Below, piece after piece: positions 1-8,626 of a DNA stretch of 10,441 nucleotides (its first letter is position 1; every line of letters starts with the position of its first letter). Under the pieces are notes generated by a model. It saw only the letters and a program-made list of their open reading frames with translations, was not told where the DNA came from and made no database searches. Origin of the DNA: Hemicentrotus pulcherrimus (Eukaryota > Echinodermata > Echinoidea > Camarodonta > Strongylocentrotidae). The stretch is from contig BEXV01000195.1 of the NCBI GenBank assembly GCA_003118195.1, forward strand, positions 293,326 through 303,766, written 5' to 3'. The translations under genes were made by a program, and so were the position numbers.

Positions 1-425
1 AAATAAATGATTGGAAAAAATAGATCAAATTTTCATGTACTTTCGAAATAACATCGACGTATCTTGCGCGCTCCCCTCCCATTTGCTATGTACTAAAATA
101 CAACATATATTTATTTATTTTGTTTCACTCAATCATACGTACACCCTAAATATGATTAATGCAAACAAGTTTCTATTCAATCCCTGTTCGGAAAAATCTA
201 TTCCGTTATCAATAACGAAGAAATGAAAGTTTATGAAATTTGTATGTACAGAACAATCTGCAGAGGAGCTCGCAACTTCATAAGTCATAACTTATTTATT
301 TTTAATTGGAATTTGCTCATATTTTTCATTTCCCTGTCTTCTCATTTTCTGCTTTTGTCAAACCAAATTAACATCAGGGTGGACTTTACCTTTTTACATG
401 AATAAAATGATTTAAATTTATTCAG
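1..425. other. No gene seen; probably intron upstream of the exon at 426
   Basis: AT-rich sequence with two short chance ORFs (11-226, 223-405) rich in Phe, Ile, Asn and Tyr and lacking any recognisable motif. It leads directly into the acceptor at 424-425. Confidence 0.5.
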
Positions 426-511
426 GAGACGAGAAGAGTAGACCGGAAGGTTTCGTGCTAGATGACTCGAAGGAACGATGGAACAACATGCCGAAAGGAT
501 TGTTTATATCA
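426..511 (+). CDS. Internal coding exon of an unidentified gene (28 complete codons)
   Basis: Seen: the segment is preceded by an acceptor (TTTATTCAG, AG at 424-425) and followed by a strong donor (A|GTAAGTATT, GT at 512-513). Only one of the three forward frames is open. After two bases that finish a split codon, 28 codons run without a stop, from DEKSRPEGFVLDD to ERWNNMPKGLFIS. The other two frames hit TAG within the segment. The upstream intron is therefore phase 1 and the downstream intron phase 0. The peptide is polar and charged (Asp, Glu, Lys, Arg) with one Trp, unlike the Phe/Ile/Tyr/Lys-rich translations of surrounding AT-rich DNA, and GC is higher than in the flanks. There is no signal peptide or membrane segment. 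I do not recognise the family and assign no function. The polypyrimidine tract is weak, so a chance ORF between decoy sites remains possible. Confidence 0.55.
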
Positions 512-602
512 GTAAGTATTATACATGATGGCACGCGCATATTGTGATCATTTTGCAAGTGAATCATGTTTTTCATAAAATGTTAAGAGGTACATTTATA
601 CC

Positions 603-668
603 AACTGAAAAGAAAATTCTCAATACGCAAACTGATAACATTTTAGACAGGTCATATTGTAGGAAAAT
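603..668 (+). repeat. Direct repeat copy 1
   Basis: This stretch, with core ACGCAAACTGATAACATTTT, is repeated imperfectly at about 903-960, where the core is ACGCAAACTGACAACATTTC. Similarity continues either side: AAAAGAAA...TCTC before the core, and a TGTAGG(G)AAAA tail after it. Copy 1 has about 7 extra bases between core and tail. The two copies bracket about 235 bases that contain a separate repeat tail, so they may be long flanking repeats of an insertion or a decayed local duplication. Confidence 0.7.
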
Positions 669-695
669 GAATTCGCTCAAGTTTTCAAGCCTTTT

Positions 696-790
696 TAATA
701 ATAATAAATAATAATATTAATTTTTATATAGCGCTTAATACAAATGTCTCTAAGCGCTTTACAAATATACTATTACCCCGGTCATTTTTG
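696..790 (+). mobile_element. Fragment of a dispersed SINE/MITE-like repeat (AGCGCTT hairpin tail)
   Basis: Seen: a TAA/AAT-rich run (696-720), then TTTTTATATAGCGCTTA, a 13-base gap, TAAGCGCT and ATACTATTACCCCGGTCAT. AGCGCTTA (730-737) and TAAGCGCT (751-758) are perfect 8-base inverted repeats forming a small hairpin. From memory, this pattern (trinucleotide run, TATAGCGCTTA, CTAAGCGCTTTACA, TTACCCCGGTCAT) recurs in repeats of sea urchins, lancelets and molluscs; I have not checked this or the family name. The piece lies between the direct repeats at 603-668 and 903-960. No open reading frame is attached. Confidence 0.5.
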
Positions 791-902
791 CACATTATGT
801 CATAATTAAAGACACAATTGTATGGGCACATTGAAACGGGTAAGTATTTTAAAGTGTGAAAGAAGTATTAAAAACATACACCTCGTCAGAAAATTGATAT
901 AG

Positions 903-960
903 AGACTAAAAAGAAATCTCCGAACGCAAACTGACAACATTTCAGATATGTAGGGAAAAA
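903..960 (+). repeat. Direct repeat copy 2
   Basis: Second imperfect copy of the stretch at 603-668, in the same orientation and about 300 bases downstream. The core differs from copy 1 at only a few positions, while the flanks differ by small gaps. Divergence indicates an old event. Confidence 0.7.
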
Positions 961-2661
961 GTCTGAAATATGGTTGAATAACGTGATATAACTTACCGGT
1001 ATTATCGTCAAATCATTTGAAGTAGGCATAGTAATAAATTCAATAAACCTTCCGCAAATTATACAAACTCACTCCTCAAAGGATGGGTCGTAGAGTAAAT
1101 ACAATGGTAAGAAGCCGTAGTTGTTTCACAGTCGAAAAGGATCAAGTACTAAAGTGAGCTCTGCTTTGCTGACTCCACATCTTATATTTCTTCCATTTCA
1201 TTCAAAGATGAGCGCTCTTGAAGTAATTGATTTGCTTGATCTTTCGAACAGTTCGATTCGGTGTGAATTTTCTTTGAGTTGACGCTCCGCCCACACACTG
1301 CTGTGGTCGTTTTCAGTACATGCAGTAAGGGGCTCGTAAAAAATCAACAACAAAAAATACCCAAAAAAAATCGGCGGATATGGTAGCCCGGTTGACATTT
1401 GGATAAATCATGCATACATGCGATGGTTGAGGGGCAACGAAAGAATTGTCAATATACGTACCAAGCCCTAAATAAAGCCTCTGTTTAACGGACAAAGCAC
1501 GTTCCAAACTTGATTGCTTCATGACTCCCCCCCCCNATCGCTTCTGGAGTTGAGGACTTCACGCCCGATTCCGGTCGGGATCGCGAGAGAAAGGAAGGAG
1601 AGATGCTCTCTGTTCCCGCATGTCTGCGAGATTCCATATTGAACCCACTGACTTATAACATGGCCTGACAGGTACATGTCCCGTTACACAGAGACAAAGG
1701 TCGGTTCTTATCCAGTCATCACTCTCACGATAGAAGTCTTTTGTGTGATGTCACGGACGTTTTTATGTGCACACTTCCCATCAACAGAACTTCAACGACT
1801 TAATTATTAATCAAATAACTATGAACTGGAGTGACGCTTATTATTATTAACGATGCAATCGAACCAAATCAGAAATTTGCACAATGATCGAGCAAAGAAA
1901 GGAAGACCAATTGAAAGAAAACAAAAGATTACAAAAATACAAATACATATAAATTCGAAGTTTGAAATATAAAATTGAAGATGTCACTGTGTTATGGTAT
2001 CCTGTTATGAATTGACTAAATTTTATGGTATGGTAAATGCATACACAAACATGTTGATTTGTAACTGTTCGGTGTACATTTTGCAAAGTAACAATTCGAT
2101 AGGGGCTAATTTGTGACAACTAAATTTTGTTTTCTTTAAATGTTAGAGTCCTTAAACAAAAATGCGTACTTTATATCTACATGATATGATGTTAACTGAC
2201 ATAGGGAGATATGTCCTACTCTAGTAGACAACGTATACATCTATCTACACATGTGGCAAAACAGTGATTGGGCGCTTTGAAATGATACAATATCTTTTTC
2301 GAATTCGGCCTTGATCTGCCTAGTTTCATGTCCAAGTCCACTTTGTCACTCAACGGCTATGATTTAATTGCAGGTCTTTTTTAATGAGAAATACGAGACG
2401 GCGCATTAAAGACAGAGTGGTATACTATGACTTAAAGTTATTGGCAGATAAAACCATTCGAAACGTCTAGCAGTCATAAATATTCATATCAACGAATTGA
2501 CCTTTTATGTCACAGCTTCCAGTCTAAAAAGTCAGTCAACTGATGTTCACTTAACTTGAAATCGGATTTGGAAAAAGAATCGACGTCATACTTTTGTCCA
2601 ATATGATTTAATGCAGAACATAAACAAATAGTTCTCAAAACCATAATCTGTTCTCTTAATG
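961..2661. other. Non-coding, with a CpG-rich patch at about 1538-1630
   Basis: Mostly AT-rich. The patch at 1538-1630 has clustered CpG (CCGATTCCGGTCGGG, ATCGCGAG, TTCCCGCA) and stays open in two frames, but I find no convincing acceptor and an unresolved base lies beside it. Minus-strand ORFs at 1198-1398, 1313-1522 and 1847-2119 look like chance ORFs in AT-rich DNA. Confidence 0.5.
1527..1536 (+). repeat. Poly-C run ending in an unresolved base
   Basis: Nine C followed by the only N in the window. The N probably reflects uncertain homopolymer length in the assembly, so ORFs crossing it cannot be trusted. Confidence 0.95.
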
Positions 2662-2675
2662 CCCCCCCCCCCCCC
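2662..2675 (+). repeat. Poly-C run (14 C) followed by GT repeat
   Basis: Fourteen C, then TTT and GTGTGTGTG. It is one of six poly-G/poly-C runs in the window. Confidence 0.95.
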
Positions 2676-3061
2676 TTTGTGTGTGTGGGAAGGCTTAGTT
2701 TAGTGACGAAATAAATGAAATTCCACAAAAGAAGATAGAATCGCATTTGATACAACCAGCATAGATTTACGCAATCAATCTACAGTTCTAAAACATTCCG
2801 ATTGACCCTTCATCAGTATAGATTTTTCATTTGTTTCACTTATTAATTCATTCGGCAGATATCCGCCTTGACACTACTTGTCAAATTAATTCGATAGAAC
2901 ATGTATACATTCGTACGATTACATTGGAATTTCAAATTTTGTAATAATAAATATAAGTGTTTTATGTTTTTCATACATTTTGTCTACTCTTCTACAATTG
3001 AATATAAGAAATATCACGCTATTACAATACTCTGTAGTCTTATAATTGAAATATTTGCCAA

Positions 3062-3095
3062 AATAAAGTGACGAATCAGAGTTTTGTGTTTTGGA
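3062..3095 (+). terminator. Possible poly(A) signal with GT-rich downstream element
   Basis: AATAAA at 3062-3067 is followed about 14 bases later by a GT-rich stretch (GTTTTGTGTTTTGG, 3081-3094), the usual arrangement of an animal cleavage and polyadenylation site. It would suit a transcript ending here if the weak candidate last exon at 2374 is real. AATAAA is frequent by chance in DNA this AT-rich, so support is modest. Confidence 0.2.
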
Positions 3096-3259
3096 AAAAT
3101 ACCACTTTCGCCCTGGTAAATCAAAGGAGAATGGAAAAAATGAACGTACATGTATCATGTCTTAAAGGTACTATGTCCCTTTTGCAGGGCAAAAAAAAAA
3201 TGAAAAGGTTAAATTCCAACGGCATTTGAAAGATAATTTAGAACTTCCCTAAAGAAAAA

Positions 3260-3269
3260 GGGGGGGGGG
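3260..3269 (+). repeat. Poly-G run (10 G)
   Basis: Ten G following AAAGAAAAA, so a purine-only tract from about 3252 to 3269. Confidence 0.95.
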
Positions 3270-3738
3270 TGAATATGTCTTTAAGCGGGAAAATAAAGAC
3301 TATTAGATGTCGAATCGACTTAATAGCTTTAGAGCCTGTAAGTAATAGGCTGATTTTCAGACCATTGTACCGAATAGTCGTATGTTTTATTTGCTGCGCA
3401 AAGATTCAATCAGTTCAATTTTGGGTTTTTGGTGTAGACAAAATGGTCATGTACCCTTTACAGCTCATTTTCACCAAAGAAGAAAACAAGCCAGTCAGTC
3501 ACTCAATAGTGTCTGACAATGAAGTCTAGCAAGTAAACAGGATTCCTTGCATAATTTGAATACAAAAAACACTGCTAACGTGTAAATTTCACAGATAGGA
3601 CATACATGACATATTCATAATTCCTGAAAACTTCTACATAATTTGACGTTGGCTGCAAATAGTATCTTTAATGAAGCAGCTCAGGGTTCTCGGTCGTGTA
3701 GAAATACTAAAGCATCCGTGACCACAGGTTTTCCAGGC

Positions 3739-3860
3739 ACCCCTTAAACGAGGATGTGTTTTGAAGCCAAAATACACCCTAAATGAGGATTTTGCTTGGT
3801 TTTTTCCCTAATTCACACCCTTAACGGGTACTTCTCATAAGTGTACTCCTAAACAAGTAT
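3739..3860 (+). repeat. Degenerate interspersed 15-base motif array, ACCCTAAACGAGTAT-like
   Basis: Four imperfect copies of one motif occur in the same orientation: ACCCCTTAAACGAGGAT (3739), ACCCTAAATGAGGAT (3776), ACCCTTAACGGGTAC (3816) and ACTCCTAAACAAGTAT (3845). They are 29-40 bases apart, with AT-rich and less conserved spacers. This fits a decayed tandem repeat with a unit of about 35 bases. Similar CCCTAAACGAGTA arrays are, from memory, seen in marine invertebrate genomes. No coding potential is visible. Confidence 0.6.
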
Positions 3861-3970
3861 TGTAAAATTGTTACCCCTTGAGCATTTTGAAGTGCGATAG
3901 GGATTACAATTTAAGTTGTTGACAATGTTAAATAAATCAAAATGCGCTTCTGATGTAAAATTCACGATGA

Positions 3971-4478
3971 AAATTTATTACAATAGAGAACCAATAACAT
4001 CAACCTTGAAAAAAAGAATTACGTTTCGTCGTCGTCTTCTTTTCCCGGCATCATTGTGACTCTTTTCCAAATGTACTTTTGTTTCGAATGCGCTAATTTT
4101 CATTGTTTTTACCGAATAAATAATAATACTCATTGAAAAAATAAAAAAATAAACACAGTCTTAAAACTGCGATTCACATGCTGGCACGCGAAGTATATGG
4201 GTTTTTTAAAGTGTTTTTACAATAAACAATTATTTCGTCCTTGTCGTAAACCCCGGTCGTAGACATGCAATTCACATGCTGTCGCGCGAAGTATCGGGGC
4301 GCATTTATGTGCTTTTACAATAAAAAATGTATTTCAATAGAGAATCAATAACATTGACCTTGGAAAAAAAAAACAGAATTACGTTTCGTCGTCGTCGTCG
4401 TAATAACCCCAGTCGTTAACAAGCAAATCACATGCTGGTACGCGAAATATATAGGGGCGTCTTTATATGCTTTTACAT
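3971..4478 (+). repeat. Decayed long-period tandem repeat with two alternating modules
   Basis: Module A (CACATGCTGGCACGCGAA core, then TTTTTACAATAA) occurs at about 4170, 4268 and 4424. Module B (CAATAGAGAACCAATAACAT, CCTTG, poly-A, GAATTACGTTTCGTCGTCGTC) occurs at 3971-4036 and 4323-4400. A joining piece, ACCCCGGTCGT or ACCCCAGTCGT, precedes the second and third A modules. The A-to-A steps are about 98 and 156 bases. The difference matches loss of the ~58-base B core from the first unit, so the original unit was probably about 155 bases. GTC triplet runs inside B vary in length (GTCGTCGTCTTC against GTCGTCGTCGTCG). CpG is enriched compared with the flanks. Confidence 0.75.
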
Positions 4479-4479
4479 A

Positions 4480-7263
4480 ATTAGCAAGCTGACGTAACTG
4501 AAAGTTAAAGACAACCAGCTTCCCGACCGGTTTTCAATTCGGGGTCGGTATCTTTCATAACTTTTCATCGCATGGACGCTATGGCCATCGGTTATGGATA
4601 TAAATAGATTTGATTAGCGATGGTAGGGATGTACATGGTCGTTTTCTTTAGCTCAATGTAACACCCACATTCAAATAAAGATGCAATTTCTACACCTTCA
4701 TGCATCTATAATACGGCTAATGGGCAACGGGCGCTCAAGATTGCAACTAATGGCCCATCTAGCGCTTGCTGAATCGAAGCGATAAAAATTCAACACTTTA
4801 CAGGTTGTACAAAGTGATAGATGACTACGGTATGATGGTAACAGGTATGACGTCTGCAAATATTCTTTGAATAAATATTAAAATCACAAAGTCGTTCTTC
4901 TATTCCGACCATGGCAGGGGTGTGTATGCGTGGGCTCTGAATATATAATTACTTGCAGTAACTCTATCAGCTATTGAGGCGGTATTCAGTTTCTTTACAT
5001 TATTGTATTTGCTACAAAGTCTGTCACATTTACCAGAGAGGTGTTTTCAAACTTTGATTTTAGAATTCAAAATTTCTCCTGGAAAGCTGGAATTTCGAAA
5101 TTAGGTAGGTTATACGTCCTTCATGATGAGATCAATAAAAGAAATATGTATTATGTTAGTTTCACTACATTATTCTAACAAGACAATCAGCCCTTCGGTA
5201 GGCCAATATTGACGATTTAAACAAGATCACTTACCTTAAGCATTTTGATGGCCTACGTGCTCGCGGTGTTATTCGCATCTATCACCGATAGGTTCAATCA
5301 CATCATGTAGCATTATGTTTTAATATTCTAGTCAGTAAAATACACGATTTTTCACGCACTACCTATTGGGTTGTAATCAATTAAAACAAAAAGCAATAGG
5401 CCCCGGGTGATGTATTAATATTTGAATTAACAAGTACTTATCATGTATGTATAAAGAAATTCATCTAACTATAATTTGATGCTCTTGAATCACAGCTTCA
5501 ATTGCATTTGGGTCCTTAAAATCAGATGTTGGGTACCTGAGACATATTTTGCTATCACAACCTCGTACCCACATCATTGTATCATTGTATTTTGATACCG
5601 AAACAGAAGTTTAATGATATTATTATACTATTACCCCAGAAAATAGTTTAAAGCAATCCTCTTGACTGTCTAGCGTTGCTGGTCCCTTGGGCCTTTCTGG
5701 AGCAACTCCATGGACCCTGTGGTCTTCTGTGGGTCTCAACCCACTTTCCACTTTCCAGCAAAAAAATTTATTCTGAAATGCATAAAAACACTATCGGGCT
5801 CCTCAAACATAATTCGGGCACTTCAGGCACTAATTTAAAAAAACCAAAAAAACTTAGGAATCCGCAATAAAATTCAAATGAACACCATTTTCCTGTTAAG
5901 GCCGTCGGTGTACCAAATTACTTTACTTCATAGAGCGAATTAATCATCATTAATGCCGTTTATAGAAATGTAATATGTCATTTATTCAACATGCTTTAAT
6001 CTTGAAATAGAGATAGATATTATTTTCTCACTCAAATTGAAATCGCAAACCGAAATCTATTTGATTATGATGATTGCATTTTGGTCTATATATAAAATGA
6101 TTATGTTTCGTAATAAGTATGATAACTGGGGATAATGGGGATTCGAATTTAATGTATTAATAAGAGGAATGACTCACAGACAAAGTTAAAACAAATAAAC
6201 ATTTGAAAGTACAAAATATGAACTTTCCTGCAAATTTGTTTATCTGAGTTTGATATTTCTGAACAAAAATTATGTGTTTAATTGACATTGAATAAACACC
6301 TGATAAGAGAAAAAAGAGAAAAAAGATCATTCATTTATTCATTTTTTGTTCATCATTGGACTGAAATATTGACGAGACATTATGGTGAAAATCGAAACCC
6401 TGCCTGCATTGATTGTTTGCTAGGTCCGACAAAACTCTGACAAGCTTCATCCAATAGCATGAATGCACAGCTAAAATAGAAATTCCTAAATATCAAAATG
6501 ACTGATATGTTAATTAATTGCAATATTTCGCACATGACCATTTCTCTGAGCTGAGGATATGCATGGCTCGTACTTGAGGAATAAAGCGACTCATGGATGT
6601 CCTTTAAAATTGTCTATAGTTTACGTTTTTCTCTCTCAAAAAGATAATAATGTTCAACATCATTATCTCTTTACATTTTGAGATTTACCTTTAACCCTCT
6701 GCAATGATATTTCAGTCCTTCTTGTTTCAAATATCAAAATTTTCACTCGCGTTGACAGTAATACCCAATTAAATTATGCAAACAATGTGAAAGATCTGTA
6801 TAAAAGCGATCGTGTCTTTACAAGAATTTACAATTAATTCCCAGCCTATGGAGCATGCAAAAAGTGCATCATCGTCATATCAAAATGAAAAAAGGTTATA
6901 AAACACACATGAAAAACGTCCTCTTTTTTCAATGCATGCAGCGATTTGTATAAAGAAAGAAAAGGTGTCTATGTAAATTGTTATTTCAATCGCTAAAAAG
7001 TAAATATTAAACAAAAATGATACAAATGTTTCGATTGTTTATTTGAAGTAAATACTGAATAGAGGAAATGATTACACAGAAGAATTATATATATGATGCT
7101 GCGTGACTTTTCAAACAATCTAAAATACATATTGGCATTTGATAGAGAAAAATCAACGCAGTAATGCCATGTCAATGTTTACATGATAAGGGTATGACAA
7201 TACCAACCTAGTCCATGCAGTTTGTGGTATATCAAGAATTTACAAAAAGTATAGCTGCATCAG
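4480..7263. other. Long AT-rich stretch, no firm gene
   Basis: No recognisable protein, RNA gene or clear mobile element. It contains weak exon-like pieces (4804-4844, 4959-5104, 5759-5869), a hairpin at 6642-6668, a polypurine run at 6305-6325 and a TATAAAAG at 6799 with nothing downstream to support a promoter. It is probably intron or intergenic. Confidence 0.5.
6642..6668. repeat. Small hairpin, 11-base arms with one mismatch
   Basis: AGATAATAATG (6642-6652) and CATCATTATCT (6658-6668) are inverted repeats with one mismatch and a 5-base gap. Each arm also holds a GATA core. It could be a cruciform, part of a decayed element or chance. I see no further structure around it. Confidence 0.5.
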
Positions 7264-7288
7264 ACTATAAGAAAGAGAGAGATTGAAA

Positions 7289-7300
7289 GGGGGGGGGGGG
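7289..7300 (+). repeat. Poly-G run (12 G) ending a purine tract
   Basis: It follows GAAAGAGAGAGATTGAAA, giving a nearly all-purine strand from 7269 to 7300. On the minus strand the same tract looks like a strong pyrimidine tract before an AG. Confidence 0.95.
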
Positions 7301-7463
7301 TAGAGCCGTAAAAGAAAAGGGATGCCAGTCAAAGTTTGGATTGCCATTTATATTATATTTAACAATAAAGAAACAATAACGTAAATTTCAGGTTTACATC
7401 ATCTCCCACTAAAATATGAAAATCAACAAATTGTGCCTATAGCGGTTTTTTCTTCTCCCACAG

Positions 7464-7519
7464 GACCTTAGAATTTGCAATTATTACGAGAGCAGAGCAT
7501 TTTCAATACGTTGTTACAT
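7464..7519 (+). CDS. Candidate internal exon, 56 bases, reading frame uncertain
   Basis: Seen: a near-ideal acceptor precedes it, a pyrimidine run (GGTTTTTTCTTCTCCCACAG) ending with AG at 7462-7463. A full consensus-type donor GTAAGTG starts at 7520. Two frames are open across the piece. Frame 0 reads DLRICNYYESRAFSIRCY and leaves two bases (phase 2). The next frame reads TLEFAIITRAEHFQYVVT, entering in phase 2 and leaving in phase 1. Frame 0 is phase-compatible with direct splicing from the exon at 426-511, which would need an intron of about 6.95 kb. Inference: this is an exon of the same + strand gene or an alternative exon. No family is recognised in either frame. The splice signals are the main evidence; 56 bases is too short for codon statistics. 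It could be a decoy pair in a long intron. Confidence 0.35.
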
Positions 7520-8020
7520 GTAAGTGTGACTCATAGTGACTTTTGACATTCTGAACATGTATGCATTTATCTAAAAAGTAAGACTTCACATGGTGGGCTG
7601 TGCTCCTATACATTCTTTGTATATTTCCTAACATAGTGTGGATAACTGGAACAATTTCCGTAGTGATTAAATTCAATATCTCGCTGTGTCTGGACCCATT
7701 GATGACGAAAATAGGAAAATAATATTCATCTTCTGATGGATGATGTAAACTTGAATCAACCAAATTCGAACCCCCTCCCCTCCGAAACTGACAAGTCTCT
7801 CTCAGTAAATGTAATACGATTGCGGCAGTCAATGGTAACGCTGTATGCTGAAAGGACCTTTCACACATAATCCATACATTTTGAATTACTTTTAAAATCT
7901 GTCTATAGATGTAGGAAAAGTATTCGATCTGAACGCAAGTAACACCGATATCTCATCCTATACATTTTGTCTCCATATTTCGTTATTGGTGATAATATGA
8001 ATGGCCCTTGCCTTGACTCG
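7520..8020. other. Non-coding stretch between the candidate exon and the inverted repeat
   Basis: Begins with the donor GTAAGTG. It contains the longest ORF in the window, 121 codons on the minus strand at 7503-7868. That ORF shows no recognised motif, its RRGGGSN part comes from a G/C run, and its composition is that of a random translation. Confidence 0.4.
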
Positions 8021-8215
8021 GTAGAAGATTGTATGTTCTAATTCGACATGATTGAATTATAATATGTGCGATGAGTCAAGGAAACCACATGAATGGGTTA
8101 GTATGATGATACATTAGCGTACAAGGAAGTCTCCTTCAGCCTGTTATAATTTTGTCACACTAATCCCCCACAGGTTCACGAACGGTCGAGCATGAATAAT
8201 GCTCCGGTGGCACCG
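8021..8215 (+). mobile_element. Outer inverted repeat, left arm
   Basis: This arm matches the reverse complement of about 8845-9056 along roughly 180 bases, by eye about three quarters identical with small gaps. Near-exact blocks include ATATGTGCGATGAG, ATGGGTTAG, GTTATAATTTTGTCACAC, TTCACGAACGGT and GAGCATGAATAATG. No transposase frame is visible in or between the arms. The arms enclose about 630 bases that contain a second inverted pair. The outer ends show no clear target-site duplication. It is either a foldback/MITE-type element or two opposed copies of one repeat. Confidence 0.85.
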
Positions 8216-8405
8216 TTTTTCCCCCAATATACCACGCTCTAACTATGAAAATGCTAGTATTAAATCCTCGGTTGTCAGTAACTATGGAAACGAAATTACC
8301 CATTATGTGGGTATAATTGCCATGGCCTTGAAATACCGTTTTGCATCTTAGTTTTGCAGCTAGGTGTAGATTGTTCTCTTGAGATAGCCGAGTGTTTAAT
8401 AGGTC

Positions 8406-8424
8406 GGGTGGGGGGGGGTGGGGG
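8406..8424 (+). repeat. G-rich tract G3-T-G9-T-G5
   Basis: Sits at the outer edge of the inner inverted-repeat arm at 8420-8475. It has potential for G-quadruplex-like folding. Confidence 0.9.
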
Positions 8425-8475
8425 TGTTTCGTAAAGAATGAGTTATATATGAAAAGCCAAATGGGATGCTCAATC
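8420..8475 (+). mobile_element. Inner inverted repeat, left arm
   Basis: GGGGGTGTTTCGTAAAG followed by GAGTTATATATGAAAAGCC, AAATGGGATGCTCAA. It matches the reverse complement of 8627-8714 but lacks about 27 bases present there (the GCTGTTCTTAAAGTTACGCA part). It begins at a G-rich tract (8406-8424), possibly an expanded version of the GGGG at the end of the partner. Confidence 0.7.
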
Positions 8476-8626
8476 ATATTTAACTGCATCAACTAAAGTT
8501 GAAATGTGCAGATGTAGATTAACATTCTTATTATAACAAACATTTTTAACGCAAAGTTATATTTTTGCCATAATATAATTGAGGTTATTGGAAATATAGT
8601 CACACTTTGTTAAAACATCAAGAAAA

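Noticed and set aside
836..846. Strong donor-like GG|GTAAGTATT at 840
   Set aside because: It lies inside the inserted repeat region and the upstream frames carry stops or repeat sequence.
1251..1259. GTTCGATTC, resembling a B box
   Set aside because: No A box or acceptor stem upstream.
3269..3529. 86-codon plus-strand ORF
   Set aside because: It starts at a non-ATG codon at the end of a poly-G run, another frame is equally open over much of it, and no motif is recognised.
5231..5290. Minus-strand donor CTTAAG|GTAAGT with a short ATG frame before it
   Set aside because: Good donor sequence, but the frame is at most 14 codons and there is no supporting upstream structure.
6183..6325. Minus-strand acceptor-like pyrimidine tract (6301-6325) with an open frame after it
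   Set aside because: The tract is a simple polypurine run on the plus strand, and the frame is AT-driven (Lys, Phe, Ile, Ser) with no motif.
6799..6806. TATAAAAG, TATA-box-like
   Set aside because: AT-rich background makes such matches frequent; no initiator, first exon or ORF follows.
7265..7300. Strong minus-strand acceptor-like tract
   Set aside because: It is the complement of the GA/poly-G simple repeat; all following frames stop within about 11 codons.
7503..7868. 121-codon minus-strand ORF, the longest in the window
   Set aside because: No recognised domain, low-complexity part from a G/C run, no flanking gene signals. One ORF this long is expected by chance in 10 kb read in six frames.
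8385..8394. TAGCCGAGTG, resembling a tRNA A box
   Set aside because: No B box (GGTTCGANTCC-like) at the right distance and no cloverleaf.
8160..8492. 110-codon minus-strand ORF with a proline run
   Set aside because: It lies inside the inverted repeat and its Pro-rich part is the translation of the G-rich tract.
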